Translations under genes and position numbers: made by a program
Assembly: GCA_016235045.1 (NCBI GenBank)
Contig: JACRME010000008.1
Span: forward strand, 1-64,000
Reading direction: 5' to 3'
Origin: Nitrosomonadales bacterium
GTDB lineage: Bacteria; Pseudomonadota; Gammaproteobacteria; Burkholderiales; Gallionellaceae
DNA length: 64,000 nt
Part shown: in pieces, positions 6,793 to 15,401 of the stretch
How the letters are laid out: every line of letters starts with the position of its first letter
How positions within the stretch are numbered: the stretch's first letter is position 1
Notes under the pieces: model-generated
What the model was told of the DNA's origin: nothing
Databases searched by the model: none
What the model saw: the letters and a program-made list of their open reading frames with translations, nothing else

Positions 6793-9228
6793 TCAGTCCG
6801 TCTTCTTCTTCGCGGCGCGCTTCTTTGCCGGTGGTCGCGCGAGTGTTTTCCTGATCTCGGTCAGCTCGTGCAGCCGCTCGGCAACCTTGCGGTTGATACT
6901 GCCCGCCGGATAGAGGCCCTTGGCATTCGCTTCCCCCGCGGGCAGGCCAGTCAGCAGCGCAATGGCCTGATCCACACTCTCCACGGCGTAGATGTGGAAC
7001 CTTCCGGCTTCGGCGGCGGCCACCACATCATGGCGCAGCATCAGGTGCTTGATGTTGGCTGCAGGAATCAACACGCCCTGTTCGCCGGTCAATCCGCGCG
7101 CCGCACAGATGTCGAAAAAGCCTTCGATCTTCTCGTTGACCCCGCCGATAGCCTGCGCATGGCCAAACTGGTTGACCGATCCGGTGATCGCCAGCGACTG
7201 CCTGATCGGTGCGTTGGCGAGATTGGACAGCAGCACGCACAGTTCGGCCAAAGACGCGCTGTCGCCGTCGACCATGCCATACGATTGCTCGAACACAAGG
7301 CTGGCGGAGAACGCCAACGGCTGGTTCTTCGCATAACGCGAAGCGACGAAGGAGGACAGGATCAGCACGCCCTTGGAATGGATGGCGCCGGAGAGTTTCA
7401 CTTCGCGCTCGATATTGACCATCTCGCCGTCGCCCAGCCGCGTTGTTGCGGTGATGCGGGTCGGCTGCCCGAACGCGAAGTCTCCCAGCGACAGCACCGA
7501 GAGTCCATTGATCTGCCCGACGACATCGCCCTGCGTGGCGATCATCAGCGTATCGCGCAGGATCGCCTCGTGCAGCCGTTCGCGCAACCTGCTCTGGCGC
7601 CGGATCTGCGCGTCGATGGCGCACTGCACGTTGTCCGCATCCACCACGCCATGCCCCGCTTCGCGCGAACAGTAATCGGCCTCGCGCAGCAAATCCGCAA
7701 TACTGCGCATGTGCGTGGTCAACCGTTCCGCGTCCTCGACCAGGCGCGCGCCATGCTCGATCACCCGCGCCACTGCGCTGCGGTCGAACGGCAACAGGCC
7801 TTCACGGCGCGACAGCGTGGCGATCAGGCGCGCATAGAGCATGTGCGTGTCGGCATTGCGATCAATGCGCTCCTCGAAGTCGGCCGCCACCTTGAACAGC
7901 TCGCCGAACTCGGCGTCGTATTCCTGCAGCAGGTAATAGAACATGCGGTCGCCGAACAGGATGACCTTGGTATCCAGCGGAATGGGCTGCGGTTCCAGCG
8001 ACACGGTGCTGACCAGGCTGTACATCTGCCCCAGCGATTCGATGCGTATCTCGCGCGTATGCAGCGCCCGTTTCAGGCCTTCCCACGCGAACGGCTGCGA
8101 CAGCACCTTGCGGATATCCAGCAGCAGGTAGCCGCCGTTCGCTCGGTGCAGGGCGCCCGGCTTGATCAGGGTGAAATCCGTGACCAGCGCGCCAAACTGG
8201 GAAATGTGCTCCACCCGCCCGACCAGATTGCTGTAAGTCGGGTTGTCTTCGCTGATAATGGGCGCACCCGCCTGCTTGCCGTTGGACACCAGCACATTCA
8301 CCTTGTACTGGTTGAAGGTCTGGTGCGTGACCACCGTCATGCCGCCGACCGTCGCTGTTTCCTCCTGCTTGCGGAAATCGTCCGCATTGTCGACCATCAC
8401 CTGCCTGACCTGATCGAGGTAGTTCAGCACCTGCGGCAGGTCGGCATAGGATTCCTTGATCTCGTTGACCAGGTGGTCGACCACGGACAGCGTGGTCTCG
8501 CGGTCGAGCTGCTTGACGCGCTCGTGGCGCTCTTTCCGCCATTGCGGCATCTGGCGCATGATCTTCTCCAAGCGACCCTGCAGTTCGACGATGGCCGCTT
8601 CCACGCGCTTCTTGTCGTCGTCGGAGAGCTTCTCGTATTCGTCGGGCGGGATCACCTCGCCATCGCGCAGCGGCGCAAAGGCAAATCCTTCCGGCGTGCG
8701 CAGCAATGCGATCTGTTGCTTGCCCGCTTCTTCGCCCAGTTCGCTGAACGCTTCCTCCTGCCTGCTGCCGAATTCCTCCTGGATTGCCCCGGCCTTGGCG
8801 CGATACTCATCGCCTTCGAACAGCGCCGGGATCGCGCTGCGCAAATATTCGACCAACTGCTCCATGCGTGAATGCAGCGCTTTCCCCCTGCCGGAGGGCA
8901 GCCTGAGAACCTGGGGTTGGTGGTGCTGCGCGAAGTTGTTGACGTAGCACCAGTCGTCGGGTTTGGTCTCGTCGCCCGCCTTTTGCTCGAGGAAACGCCG
9001 CACCATGCTGTTCTTGCCTACACCCGATGGGCCCAGCACAAAAAGATTGTAGCCGTCGTGGCGGATGCCGGTACCGAAACGGATGGCATCCATTGCGCGC
9101 ATCTGGCCGATGATCTCGGTCAGGTCTTCCAGCTCGGCCGTGGTGCGAAATGCAAGTTGTTCGTGGTCGCAGGATTGGTAGAGTTGTTGCGGAAGCAGCG
9201 GGAGAGGGATATTTGTTTTTCTTTGCAT
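6793..9228 (-). CDS. ATP-dependent Lon-family protease (AsrA/LonC-like)
   Basis: Cytoplasmic AAA+ protease of 811 residues with a fused S16 peptidase domain. The ATPase part has Walker A GPSGVGKNS near residue 75 and a long helical insertion rich in charged residues (~150-300). The C-terminal S16 domain carries the catalytic serine S657 in GDSASLAEL and lysine K700 in GGVNEKIEGFF, the expected Ser-Lys dyad. It lacks the substrate-binding N domain of classical LonA and matches the Lon-like class typified, from memory, by AsrA of Pseudomonas. The tail is Lys/Arg-rich (PPAKKRAAKKKTD). The ATG at 9228 has AGGGG about 6 bases upstream; the longer frame from 9258 is not favoured. Confidence 0.93.
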   Translation of the reverse strand: MQRKTNIPLPLLPQQLYQSCDHEQLAFRTTAELEDLTEIIGQMRAMDAIRFGTGIRHDGYNLFVLGPSGVGKNSMVRRFLEQKAGDETKPDDWCYVNNFAQHHQPQVLRLPSGRGKALHSRMEQLVEYLRSAIPALFEGDEYRAKAGAIQEEFGSRQEEAFSELGEEAGKQQIALLRTPEGFAFAPLRDGEVIPPDEYEKLSDDDKKRVEAAIVELQGRLEKIMRQMPQWRKERHERVKQLDRETTLSVVDHLVNEIKESYADLPQVLNYLDQVRQVMVDNADDFRKQEETATVGGMTVVTHQTFNQYKVNVLVSNGKQAGAPIISEDNPTYSNLVGRVEHISQFGALVTDFTLIKPGALHRANGGYLLLDIRKVLSQPFAWEGLKRALHTREIRIESLGQMYSLVSTVSLEPQPIPLDTKVILFGDRMFYYLLQEYDAEFGELFKVAADFEERIDRNADTHMLYARLIATLSRREGLLPFDRSAVARVIEHGARLVEDAERLTTHMRSIADLLREADYCSREAGHGVVDADNVQCAIDAQIRRQSRLRERLHEAILRDTLMIATQGDVVGQINGLSVLSLGDFAFGQPTRITATTRLGDGEMVNIEREVKLSGAIHSKGVLILSSFVASRYAKNQPLAFSASLVFEQSYGMVDGDSASLAELCVLLSNLANAPIRQSLAITGSVNQFGHAQAIGGVNEKIEGFFDICAARGLTGEQGVLIPAANIKHLMLRHDVVAAAEAGRFHIYAVESVDQAIALLTGLPAGEANAKGLYPAGSINRKVAERLHELTEIRKTLARPPAKKRAAKKKTD

Positions 9229-9310
9229 GACTGATCCCCTTCGGTTGATAACAGACACACTGGAAACATTCTACTGCTTTTTTTGGACAATCATTCAAGT
9301 TGATTGTTGC

Positions 9311-10507
9311 TCACCTCAATTTGATCTCGGTCCAGATGCGCGACAGCACGCGGCGCCGGTTGCGATCCAGGTCGCGCAGCATCTCCAGCCGCGCCTGCTG
9401 CGCACGGCCGGGAAACACGGCGGTGTTGTGCGCGATCTCCGGCTGGATGAATGGCCGCGCCGCGAGGTTCGGGTTGCCGGAGCCGATCAGGTTGGTGAGT
9501 TCGGATGAGTTCCTTCCATCCAGCATGAAATCGATGAAGCGGTGCGCGAGATCGGGACGCGGGCCGGATTTGTGCAACACCATCGAATCCAGCGCCAGTA
9601 CCGCCCCTTCCTTCGGCAGGCTGGCGAGAATGCGGAAACCGCGCGCCGCGTTCTGTGCATCCAGGTCGGCCTGGAAAATATCGTTGGAGTAGCCGTGCAC
9701 CAGCCAGATGTTGCCTACGGTGAGTTCCTTGATGTAGCTGGAGGCATTGAACGCTGCCCAGTACGGCTTGGCGCGGATGATGAGGTCGCGTGCCTGCTTC
9801 CAGTGCGTCTCGTCGTCATCGTTGGCGGAGTAACCGAGGTACTTAAGCGCCGCCGCCAGCAACTCGCGCTGGCTGTCGAGCACGGTGACATGGCCTTTGA
9901 GTTTTTCCAGATAGCGCGGCTCGAACACCACCGCCCAACTGTCGAGCGGCAGGTCCATGCCGCGCAGCTTCTCGCTGTTGTAGCCGATCAGCGTGATGGT
10001 GTAGGCGTACGGCACCGAATATTGGTTGCCGGGATCGAACCAGGTATCGAGGTAGGCCGGATCGATGTTCTTCAGGTTGGGCAGCAGGCGCTTGTCGAGC
10101 GGGCGCAGGGCCTGCTGGCGAATCAGCGCTTCCACCGCGTTGCCGGTCGGCACGATGAGGTCGTAGCCGGTGGCGCCCGCCGCCAGTTTGGCCAGCATCT
10201 CTTCGTTGTCGGAGTAGTAGTCCTGCACTACGCGGCAGGCGCATTGTTTTTCGAAGCGTTCGATGGTGGTGTCGGAGATGTAGTTGTTCCAGTTGTAGAG
10301 GTGCAGCACGTCTTCGGCGTGGGCGGAAGCAAACGATAAACCAAACCATATGCCACAGAGAACACAGAGTACACAGAGAATCGGTTTAGGCAGGGATGGG
10401 CAGCTTCTTGCCCAACTCGCAAAACCGCTGCTCTTTCCATGTCCGCTGCATTCGCTGTGATCTCTGTGTTCTCTGTGGCTATTTGTTTTTGATTTTTTGT
10501 TACTCAC
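9311..10507 (-). CDS. potD: Spermidine/putrescine-binding periplasmic protein with repeat-derived leader
   Basis: Solute-binding component of the polyamine ABC transporter. The mature part (~334 residues from DVLHLYNWNNY onward) matches the PotD/PotF family in length and motifs (NWNNYIS, SVPYAYTITLIGYN, NIWLVHGYSNDIF). The in-frame start is a GTG at 10507 that overlaps the TGA of potC, as expected for translational coupling; there is no in-frame ATG. The resulting leader of ~64 residues is unusually long because a 126-base palindromic repeat (10353-10478) lies inside it. The repeat arm is read as LCVLCVLCG and, with the native GLSFASAHA, forms the hydrophobic core and cleavage region of the signal peptide. 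Confidence 0.85.
   Translation of the reverse strand: MSNKKSKTNSHREHRDHSECSGHGKSSGFASWARSCPSLPKPILCVLCVLCGIWFGLSFASAHAEDVLHLYNWNNYISDTTIERFEKQCACRVVQDYYSDNEEMLAKLAAGATGYDLIVPTGNAVEALIRQQALRPLDKRLLPNLKNIDPAYLDTWFDPGNQYSVPYAYTITLIGYNSEKLRGMDLPLDSWAVVFEPRYLEKLKGHVTVLDSQRELLAAALKYLGYSANDDDETHWKQARDLIIRAKPYWAAFNASSYIKELTVGNIWLVHGYSNDIFQADLDAQNAARGFRILASLPKEGAVLALDSMVLHKSGPRPDLAHRFIDFMLDGRNSSELTNLIGSGNPNLAARPFIQPEIAHNTAVFPGRAQQARLEMLRDLDRNRRRVLSRIWTEIKLR
10353..10478. repeat. CACAGAG-arm inverted repeat inside the potD leader
   Basis: Left arm CCACAGAGAACACAGAGTAC continues to 10380; the right arm CTGTGATCTCTGTGTTCTCT continues to GTGG at 10478. The unit is 126 bases, 42 codons, with a ~75-base interior. 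Three more copies lie at 15259-15361, 16570-16674 and 18219-18321. Unlike those, this one is within a reading frame and keeps it open. Confidence 0.88.
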
Positions 10508-11280
10508 GTCTTCCCCTTCAACACATCCGGTGCAAACCGCGAAGCCAGCACAATCATGCACAGCGTGAGCAGCATCAGCAGCGTCGACACCGCATTCACT
10601 TCCGGCGTCACCGCGATCTTGATCATCGAGTAGATGCGCAGCGGCAGCGTCTGCACGCCGACCCCGGCAGTGAAGAAGGTGACCACGAAATCGTCGATGG
10701 AGAGCGTGAACGCCATCAGTCCGCCCGCGATCACAGCCGGCAGGATCAGCGGAAAGGTGACATAGCGGAAGGTCTCCCAAGGCGAAGCGCCGAGGTCGCG
10801 CGCCGCCTCGAACAGGCTTTCGTCGATGCTGGTCAGTTGCGCGCGCACGATCACCGCGACGAAACCGATGGAGAAGGTGATGTGGGCGAGCACGATGGAC
10901 AGCATGCCCAGTGTGAGGTTGAGCACCTGGATGAAGAACAGCAGCAGCGACACGCCCAGCAATATCTCCGGCATGGCCACCGGCGCCAGCACCATGAAGT
11001 TGAGCAGCTTGAGGTCGTAGCGATGGATGGCGAGCCCGGCCATGGTGCCCAACAGCGTGGCGGACAGGCTGGCCACGCTCGCGATGAGCAGCGAGTTGCC
11101 GGCGGCGATCAGCATATCCTCGTCGTGAAACAGGTCGTGATACCAGTGCCAGGTAAAGCCCACCCATTCCGCGTTCAGACGCGAGTCGTTGAACGAGTAG
11201 ATGACAACAATCGTGAGCGGCAGGTACAAAAAAGCATAGGCCGCCAGCGCAGCCGTCCATAGCCACGGGCCCCTACGCAT
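10504..11280 (-). CDS. potC: Spermidine/putrescine ABC transporter permease PotC
   Basis: Inner-membrane permease subunit of 258 residues with six predicted helices. The cytoplasmic EAA loop (ARDLGASPWETFRYVTFPLILPA) contacts the ATPase PotA and is intact. The start at 11280 overlaps the end of potB by 8 bases, and its stop overlaps the potD GTG. The gene order potA-potB-potC-potD is the classical one. The protein pairs with PotB to form the channel for polyamines delivered by PotD. Confidence 0.95.
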   Translation of the reverse strand: MRRGPWLWTAALAAYAFLYLPLTIVVIYSFNDSRLNAEWVGFTWHWYHDLFHDEDMLIAAGNSLLIASVASLSATLLGTMAGLAIHRYDLKLLNFMVLAPVAMPEILLGVSLLLFFIQVLNLTLGMLSIVLAHITFSIGFVAVIVRAQLTSIDESLFEAARDLGASPWETFRYVTFPLILPAVIAGGLMAFTLSIDDFVVTFFTAGVGVQTLPLRIYSMIKIAVTPEVNAVSTLLMLLTLCMIVLASRFAPDVLKGKT

Positions 11281-12184
11281 AACGCCCTCCGCGTGCTGAA
11301 AGTCTGGCGACGATCCACACCACCAGCAACACCGCCAGCGTCAGCAGGATCGCCAGCGTGGAGCCGAACGGCCAGTCGCGCGTGCCGAGGAATTGCTCCT
11401 TGATCAGGTTGCCGATCATGATGTCGCCGGTGCCGCCGAGCAGCTCCGGCACGGCGAACATGCCGATGGCCGGGATGAACACCAGCGCGGAACCGGCGAA
11501 GATGCCGGGTTGCGACAGCGGGAAGGTCACGCGCCAGAAACGCTGCCACGCATTCGCGCCCAGGTCCTGCGCCGCATCGAGCAGTACCGGGTCGTGTTTT
11601 TCCAGGTTGGTGTACAGCGGCAGCACCATGAACGGCAGGTACACATACACCATGGCGATCATCACCGCGACCGGCGAGAACAGCAATTGCACAGGTGCGA
11701 TGCCGAACACGCCGAGCAGCACGTTGATGGTCTGGTTGAGTGCCGCCTGCGGTCCGAGGATGATCATCCAGGCATAAATGCCGATCAGGAAATTGCTGGT
11801 GAACGGCAGGATCACCAGCAGCATCATCAGGTTGCGGATCTGCTTGGAGCTGCGCGCAATCAGCAGCGCCAGCGGATAAGCCATGACCAGGCAGATGAGC
11901 GTGGTGGCGAGTGCCATGACGAAGGATTTGATGAACACCTCGGCATAAATGAAATCGCCGAAGAAGAAGCGGTAGGTCTCGATGGTGAGGCCGTGCAGGG
12001 TTTGCGGGTCGGCGGCAACCAGCGGCGCCAGCCCGCCGAATTCGCCGGGATAGCGGAACGAAGCGAACACCATGATTACGCCGGGTATCGCGACCAGCAG
12101 CAACAGGAACAACAACGGCGGCCCGCTCACCAGCCAGCGGGTGATGCGCGCGGAGGGTGATTCTTTGTCATGCCGCTCACTCAT
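11273..12184 (-). CDS. potB: Spermidine/putrescine ABC transporter permease PotB
   Basis: Second permease subunit, 303 residues from the ATG at 12184. The first helix is LVSGPPLLFLLLLVAIPG, and the EAA loop AAQDLGANAWQRFWRVTFPLS is present near residue 195. The ATG at 12184 overlaps the potA stop by 8 bases (ATGAGTGA); an upstream in-frame start at 12286 would lie deep inside potA and is rejected. The 8-base overlaps on both sides point to coupled translation of the whole transporter. Confidence 0.95.
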   Translation of the reverse strand: MSERHDKESPSARITRWLVSGPPLLFLLLLVAIPGVIMVFASFRYPGEFGGLAPLVAADPQTLHGLTIETYRFFFGDFIYAEVFIKSFVMALATTLICLVMAYPLALLIARSSKQIRNLMMLLVILPFTSNFLIGIYAWMIILGPQAALNQTINVLLGVFGIAPVQLLFSPVAVMIAMVYVYLPFMVLPLYTNLEKHDPVLLDAAQDLGANAWQRFWRVTFPLSQPGIFAGSALVFIPAIGMFAVPELLGGTGDIMIGNLIKEQFLGTRDWPFGSTLAILLTLAVLLVVWIVARLSARGGRYA

Positions 12185-13262
12185 GCAGAAACACTCCCGC
12201 ATCATGGCGCCAGCCAACCCTGATCTCAGCGCCCACCTTGAACAGTTCCGCTCGCCCCGGTGCCGAATTCGGCAGCAGCGCTTCAATCATGGTTCCGTTG
12301 GTAAGCCCGACCCGGTACACGCTGACGTCGCCCTGGTAGAGCAAACTGAGCACCTCTCCGGAAAAGTGGTTCTTCAATTCGGCCAGTTCCGCCTGCACGC
12401 CGATGCGCACCTGCTCGGGACGGATGGCGAACACGCCCCTGTCTCCTGCCGCCACGCCTTGCTGCAGCGGCGTCACGATCTCGCCCAACCCATCCACCTT
12501 CAGGTGCAGGTGGCCGTGGCCGACTTGCTCCACCTGCGCCGGAATCATGGTGATCTGTCCGATGAAATCGGCGACGAAACGGTTGCGCGGAAAACCGTAC
12601 AGCCGGGCCGGTTCGTCCACCTGCTCCACCTTGCCCCGGTTTATCACGGCGATGCGGTGCGACAGCGCCAGCGCTTCCGCCTGCGCGTGCGTCACGAACA
12701 CGAAGGTGATGCCGACTTCGCGCTGCAGGTTGATCAGTTCGACCTGCATCTCCTCGCGCAGCTTGGCATCCAGCGCCGCCAGCGATTCGTCGAGCAGCAA
12801 CAGGCGCGGCCGGTTGACCAGCGCGCGCGCCAATGCCACGCGCTGTTTCTCTCCGCCAGAGAGCTCGTGCGGAAACTTGCCGGCCTTGGCGTCCAGGTGC
12901 ACCTGCTCCAGCGCATCCTTCAAGTGCTGCCGGATATCCGCCGGTTCGCGATGTGCCATGCGCAACGGAAAGGAAATGTTCTCCGCCACCGTCAAGTGCG
13001 GAAACAGCGCATAGCTCTGGAATACGGTATGGATGGGACGTTTCTCGGCGGGAATATCGGCAAGGTCTTTGCCGTCCAGCAGCACCTGCCCGGCATCGGG
13101 AAATTCGAAACCGGCGATCATGCGCAGGATGGTGGTCTTGCCGCTGCCGGAGGGACCCAGCAGGGTAAAGAACTCGCCCGCCTCGATGCTGAGGCTGACA
13201 TCGTCCACGGCGGCAAAATCACCGAAGCGGCGGGTAACGTTCCTGAGTTCAAGTAACGCCAT
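12177..13262 (-). CDS. potA: Spermidine/putrescine ABC transporter ATP-binding protein PotA
   Basis: ATPase of the polyamine importer, 361 residues. Walker A GPSGSGKTT is at residues 36-44, the signature LSGGEKQRVALARAL near 136, Walker B LLLLDESLAALD just after it, and the switch histidine in FVTHAQAEA. The C-terminal ~120 residues form a TOBE-type regulatory domain. The gene is first of the operon; its upstream region is shared with the divergent GntR regulator gene and carries a GTCGAC half-palindrome 39 bases upstream of the start. Substrate assignment rests on the PotD and gene-order match. Confidence 0.95.
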   Translation of the reverse strand: MALLELRNVTRRFGDFAAVDDVSLSIEAGEFFTLLGPSGSGKTTILRMIAGFEFPDAGQVLLDGKDLADIPAEKRPIHTVFQSYALFPHLTVAENISFPLRMAHREPADIRQHLKDALEQVHLDAKAGKFPHELSGGEKQRVALARALVNRPRLLLLDESLAALDAKLREEMQVELINLQREVGITFVFVTHAQAEALALSHRIAVINRGKVEQVDEPARLYGFPRNRFVADFIGQITMIPAQVEQVGHGHLHLKVDGLGEIVTPLQQGVAAGDRGVFAIRPEQVRIGVQAELAELKNHFSGEVLSLLYQGDVSVYRVGLTNGTMIEALLPNSAPGRAELFKVGAEIRVGWRHDAGVFLHE

Positions 13263-13300
13263 GCTTTGCCCCCATGGTTGTCTGTACGGATATTACTGCA

Positions 13301-13312
13301 ATGGTCGACAAT
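13301..13312. promoter_or_regulatory. Candidate GntR operator 1 (imperfect)
   Basis: ATGGTCGACAAT lies 39 bases upstream of potA. It matches the perfect site at 13472 at 10 of 12 positions, around the same GTCGAC core. Inferred operator, not shown. Confidence 0.45.
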
Positions 13313-13407
13313 TTACGCCGCCCGCATTTTTCCTCCTGCCGCCGCCCATCGCCCCAGGTCCTCGATTCAGCATAAGAATCAGGCTGGTGCGAACGCCAGG
13401 TCAAACC

Positions 13408-13423
13408 ATTATGTCGACATAAT
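13408..13423. promoter_or_regulatory. Candidate GntR operator 2 (perfect 16-bp palindrome)
   Basis: ATTATGTCGACATAAT is a perfect palindrome centred on GTCGAC. It lies 10 bases upstream of TTGCAC at 13433, a possible -35 element for the regulator gene. The NGT..ACN layout fits FadR-subfamily GntR sites. Confidence 0.55.
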
Positions 13424-13471
13424 CAAACTTTATTGCACTTTTTCGCCTTTTTGGTGCTAGCATATCCTGCG

Positions 13472-13483
13472 ATTGTCGACAAT
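13472..13483. promoter_or_regulatory. Candidate GntR operator 3 (perfect 12-bp palindrome)
   Basis: ATTGTCGACAAT is a perfect palindrome ending 9 bases before the regulator ATG, where binding would block transcription or ribosome entry. This suggests autoregulation. Confidence 0.55.
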
Positions 13484-13492
13484 CTGGATATT

Positions 13493-14173
13493 ATGAAGCC
13501 CATCACTGTTCCTGAACAAAGCACCCTGGCCGACGTTGCGGCGCATCGTCTGGCACAAAGCATCGTCACCGGCGAACTGGCCCAGGGCCAGAAATTGAAC
13601 GAGGCGGAACTCGCCGAACGCTTCGGCATGGGGCGCGGCCCGTTGCGCGAAGCATTGCGCCAACTGGAAGGCATGCGTCTGGTCAAGCGCATCCCCAACG
13701 CCGGTGCGCGCGTGGTGGTGCTGGATCGCAAGACGCTGTCCGATCTCTACGCGGTGCGCGAGACGCTGGAAGGCATGGCCTGCCGCCTTGCCGCAACCCT
13801 GATGTCCGACGACGAGATCGCGCAATTGGACGCCCTGCTCGACCAACACGAAGAACAGATCAAGAAACAGGGCGGCAAGGTCTATGCGCAAAGCGAAGGC
13901 GACCTCGATTTCCACTACCAGATCGTGCGCGGCAGCCGCAACCAGATGCTGATGGACCTGCTCGGCAGCGAGCAATACCAGTTGCTGCGCATGTGCCGCT
14001 ACCGCACCAGCCGCAACGCGCAACGTACCAAACCCGCCTTGCAACAACACCGCCAGATCGTGGCAGCGCTGGCACAACGCGACGGCGAACTGGCCGAGAT
14101 GCTGATGCGCCGCCATATCCAGGGGGCGTGGCAGAGCATTGGGGAGATGATGGATAAGGAGGAAGCGGCATGA
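13493..14173 (+). CDS. GntR-family (FadR/FCD) regulator, probable regulator of the prp genes
   Basis: DNA-binding regulator of 226 residues. The winged helix-turn-helix (residues ~15-80) has LNEAELAERFGMGRGPLREALRQLEG followed by the wing LVKRIPNAGARV (split here, both contiguous in the protein). The C-terminal FCD ligand domain includes VRETLEGMACRLAA, DLDFHYQIVRGS and a later HRQIVAAL histidine, giving the metal/ligand pocket of the family. The ATG at 13493 is preferred over an upstream start at 13433 because the family begins shortly before the helix-turn-helix. It is upstream of and in the same direction as prpBCDE, so control of propionate catabolism is likely. Two GTCGAC palindromes precede it. 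The inducer, perhaps methylcitrate, is inference. Confidence 0.9.
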   Translation: MKPITVPEQSTLADVAAHRLAQSIVTGELAQGQKLNEAELAERFGMGRGPLREALRQLEGMRLVKRIPNAGARVVVLDRKTLSDLYAVRETLEGMACRLAATLMSDDEIAQLDALLDQHEEQIKKQGGKVYAQSEGDLDFHYQIVRGSRNQMLMDLLGSEQYQLLRMCRYRTSRNAQRTKPALQQHRQIVAALAQRDGELAEMLMRRHIQGAWQSIGEMMDKEEAA

Positions 14174-14197
14174 CCTCAACAATATTCAGCGAGCCAT

Positions 14198-14304
14198 CCC
14201 CTCCCCCATGCAGGGGGAGGGTTAGGGTGGGGGTAGAGCTTGCAGAGTTGCTATTACTCCACGTTTCTACCCCCATCCTAGCCTTCCCCCTGCATGGGGG
14301 AAGG
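14198..14304. repeat. Palindromic element CCCTCCCCCATGCAGGGGGAGGG between regulator and prpB
   Basis: A hairpin at 14198-14221 followed by TTAGGGTGGGGGTAGA is repeated as its reverse complement at 14266-14304, so the whole unit is a large palindrome made of two smaller ones. It fills most of the gap before prpB and ends 50 bases upstream of the prpB start. It could attenuate or shield the prp message. Confidence 0.85.
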
Positions 14305-14354
14305 AACGGGATTGCTGCAACGATTCATGTTTGTTTGGAATAAGGAAATTGAAA

Positions 14355-15242
14355 ATGAAACAAACAACTCCCGGCCAGAAACTCCGCCGCGCCGTCGCGG
14401 ACAACCATCCGCTGCAAGTCGTCGGCGCCGTCACCGCCTATTGCGCCATCCTCGCGCAGAAGAGCGGACACAAGGCGCTGTACCTCTCAGGCGGCGGCGT
14501 GGCGGCCTCCTCGCTCGGCATCCCCGATCTCGGCATCACCACCCTGCACGACGTGTGCGAAGACGCGCGCCGCATCACTGCTACCAGCGACCTGCCGCTG
14601 CTGGTGGACATCGACACCGGCTGGGGCGGTGCTTTCAACATCGCGCGTGCCACGCGCGAGATCGCGCAGGCCGGTGCGGCCGGGTTCCACATCGAGGACC
14701 AGGTGATGCAGAAACGCTGCGGCCACCGCCCTAACAAGGCCATCGTGCCGCTGGGCGAGATGGTGGACCGCGTGAAGGCCGCTGTGGATGCGCGCACCGA
14801 CGACAGCTTCGTCATCATGGCGCGCACCGATGCGCTGGCGGTGGAAGGCATGCAGTCGGCCATAGACCGCGCGCAGGCCTGCGTCGAGGCGGGCGCCGAC
14901 ATGATCTTCCCCGAAGCGATGACCACGCTGGAGCAATACGCCGAGTTCACCCGCGCCGTGAAGGTGCCGGTGCTGGCCAACATCACCGAATTCGGCGCGA
15001 CGCCGCTGTTCACCACCGAACAACTGACCTGCGTCGGCATCAGGCTGGTGCTGTACCCGCTCTCAGCTTTCCGCGCGATGAGCAAGGCGGCGCTGGACGT
15101 TTACCGGCACATCCTGGCCGACGGCACGCAGCAACAGGTGATTCCGGCGATGCAGACGCGCGCGGAGCTTTACGACTATCTCGGCTATCACGCTTACGAG
15201 CAACAACTGGATCGGCTGTTTGCAGAGAAGGGAATTGAATAA
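14355..15242 (+). CDS. prpB: 2-methylisocitrate lyase
   Basis: Cleaves 2-methylisocitrate to pyruvate and succinate, the last step of the methylcitrate cycle. The protein has 295 residues, the normal length. The catalytic loop K120-R-C-G-H124 is diagnostic for the isocitrate lyase/PEP mutase superfamily lyases. The metal-binding DIDTGWGG and the later ARTDA and FPEAMTT segments are present. The ATG at 14355 has AAGGAA 8 bases upstream; a frame starting at 14331 is longer without reason. It is followed by prpC after a 159-base gap filled by a CACAGAG element. Confidence 0.97.
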   Translation: MKQTTPGQKLRRAVADNHPLQVVGAVTAYCAILAQKSGHKALYLSGGGVAASSLGIPDLGITTLHDVCEDARRITATSDLPLLVDIDTGWGGAFNIARATREIAQAGAAGFHIEDQVMQKRCGHRPNKAIVPLGEMVDRVKAAVDARTDDSFVIMARTDALAVEGMQSAIDRAQACVEAGADMIFPEAMTTLEQYAEFTRAVKVPVLANITEFGATPLFTTEQLTCVGIRLVLYPLSAFRAMSKAALDVYRHILADGTQQQVIPAMQTRAELYDYLGYHAYEQQLDRLFAEKGIE

Positions 15243-15258
15243 AACATGAAAATAATTT

Positions 15259-15361
15259 GCCACAGAGGACACAGAGATCACAGAGAGTGCAGCAACGCAT
15301 TCAACATGCGGCGCTCTGAACTCAAGCCGTGCTTCTCTGTGATCTCTGTGTTCTCTGTGGC
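15259..15361. repeat. CACAGAG-arm inverted repeat between prpB and prpC
   Basis: Arms GCCACAGAGGACACAGAGAT... (15259-15287) and ...ATCTCTGTGTTCTCTGTGGC (15333-15361) pair over about 28 bases. The core ATGCGGCGCTCTGA is shared, inverted, with the copy at 16570-16674. Transcribed in either direction it would fold into a long stem. Confidence 0.9.
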
Positions 15362-15401
15362 AAAAAAGGTTTTTGACTGAATCGCATTCAAGGAGCAAAA
15401 C

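Noticed and set aside
6868-8871. Long plus-strand frame (667 residues) opposite the Lon-family gene
   Set aside because: Composition is typical of antisense GC-rich coding (His/Gln/Arg runs) and no motif is present. The same applies to 16684-18033 and 18391-20043 opposite prpD and prpE.
9311-11266. A single long minus-strand frame covering potD and most of potC
   Set aside because: The upstream part is the wrong frame of potC; only the part from the GTG at 10507 encodes PotD-like sequence.
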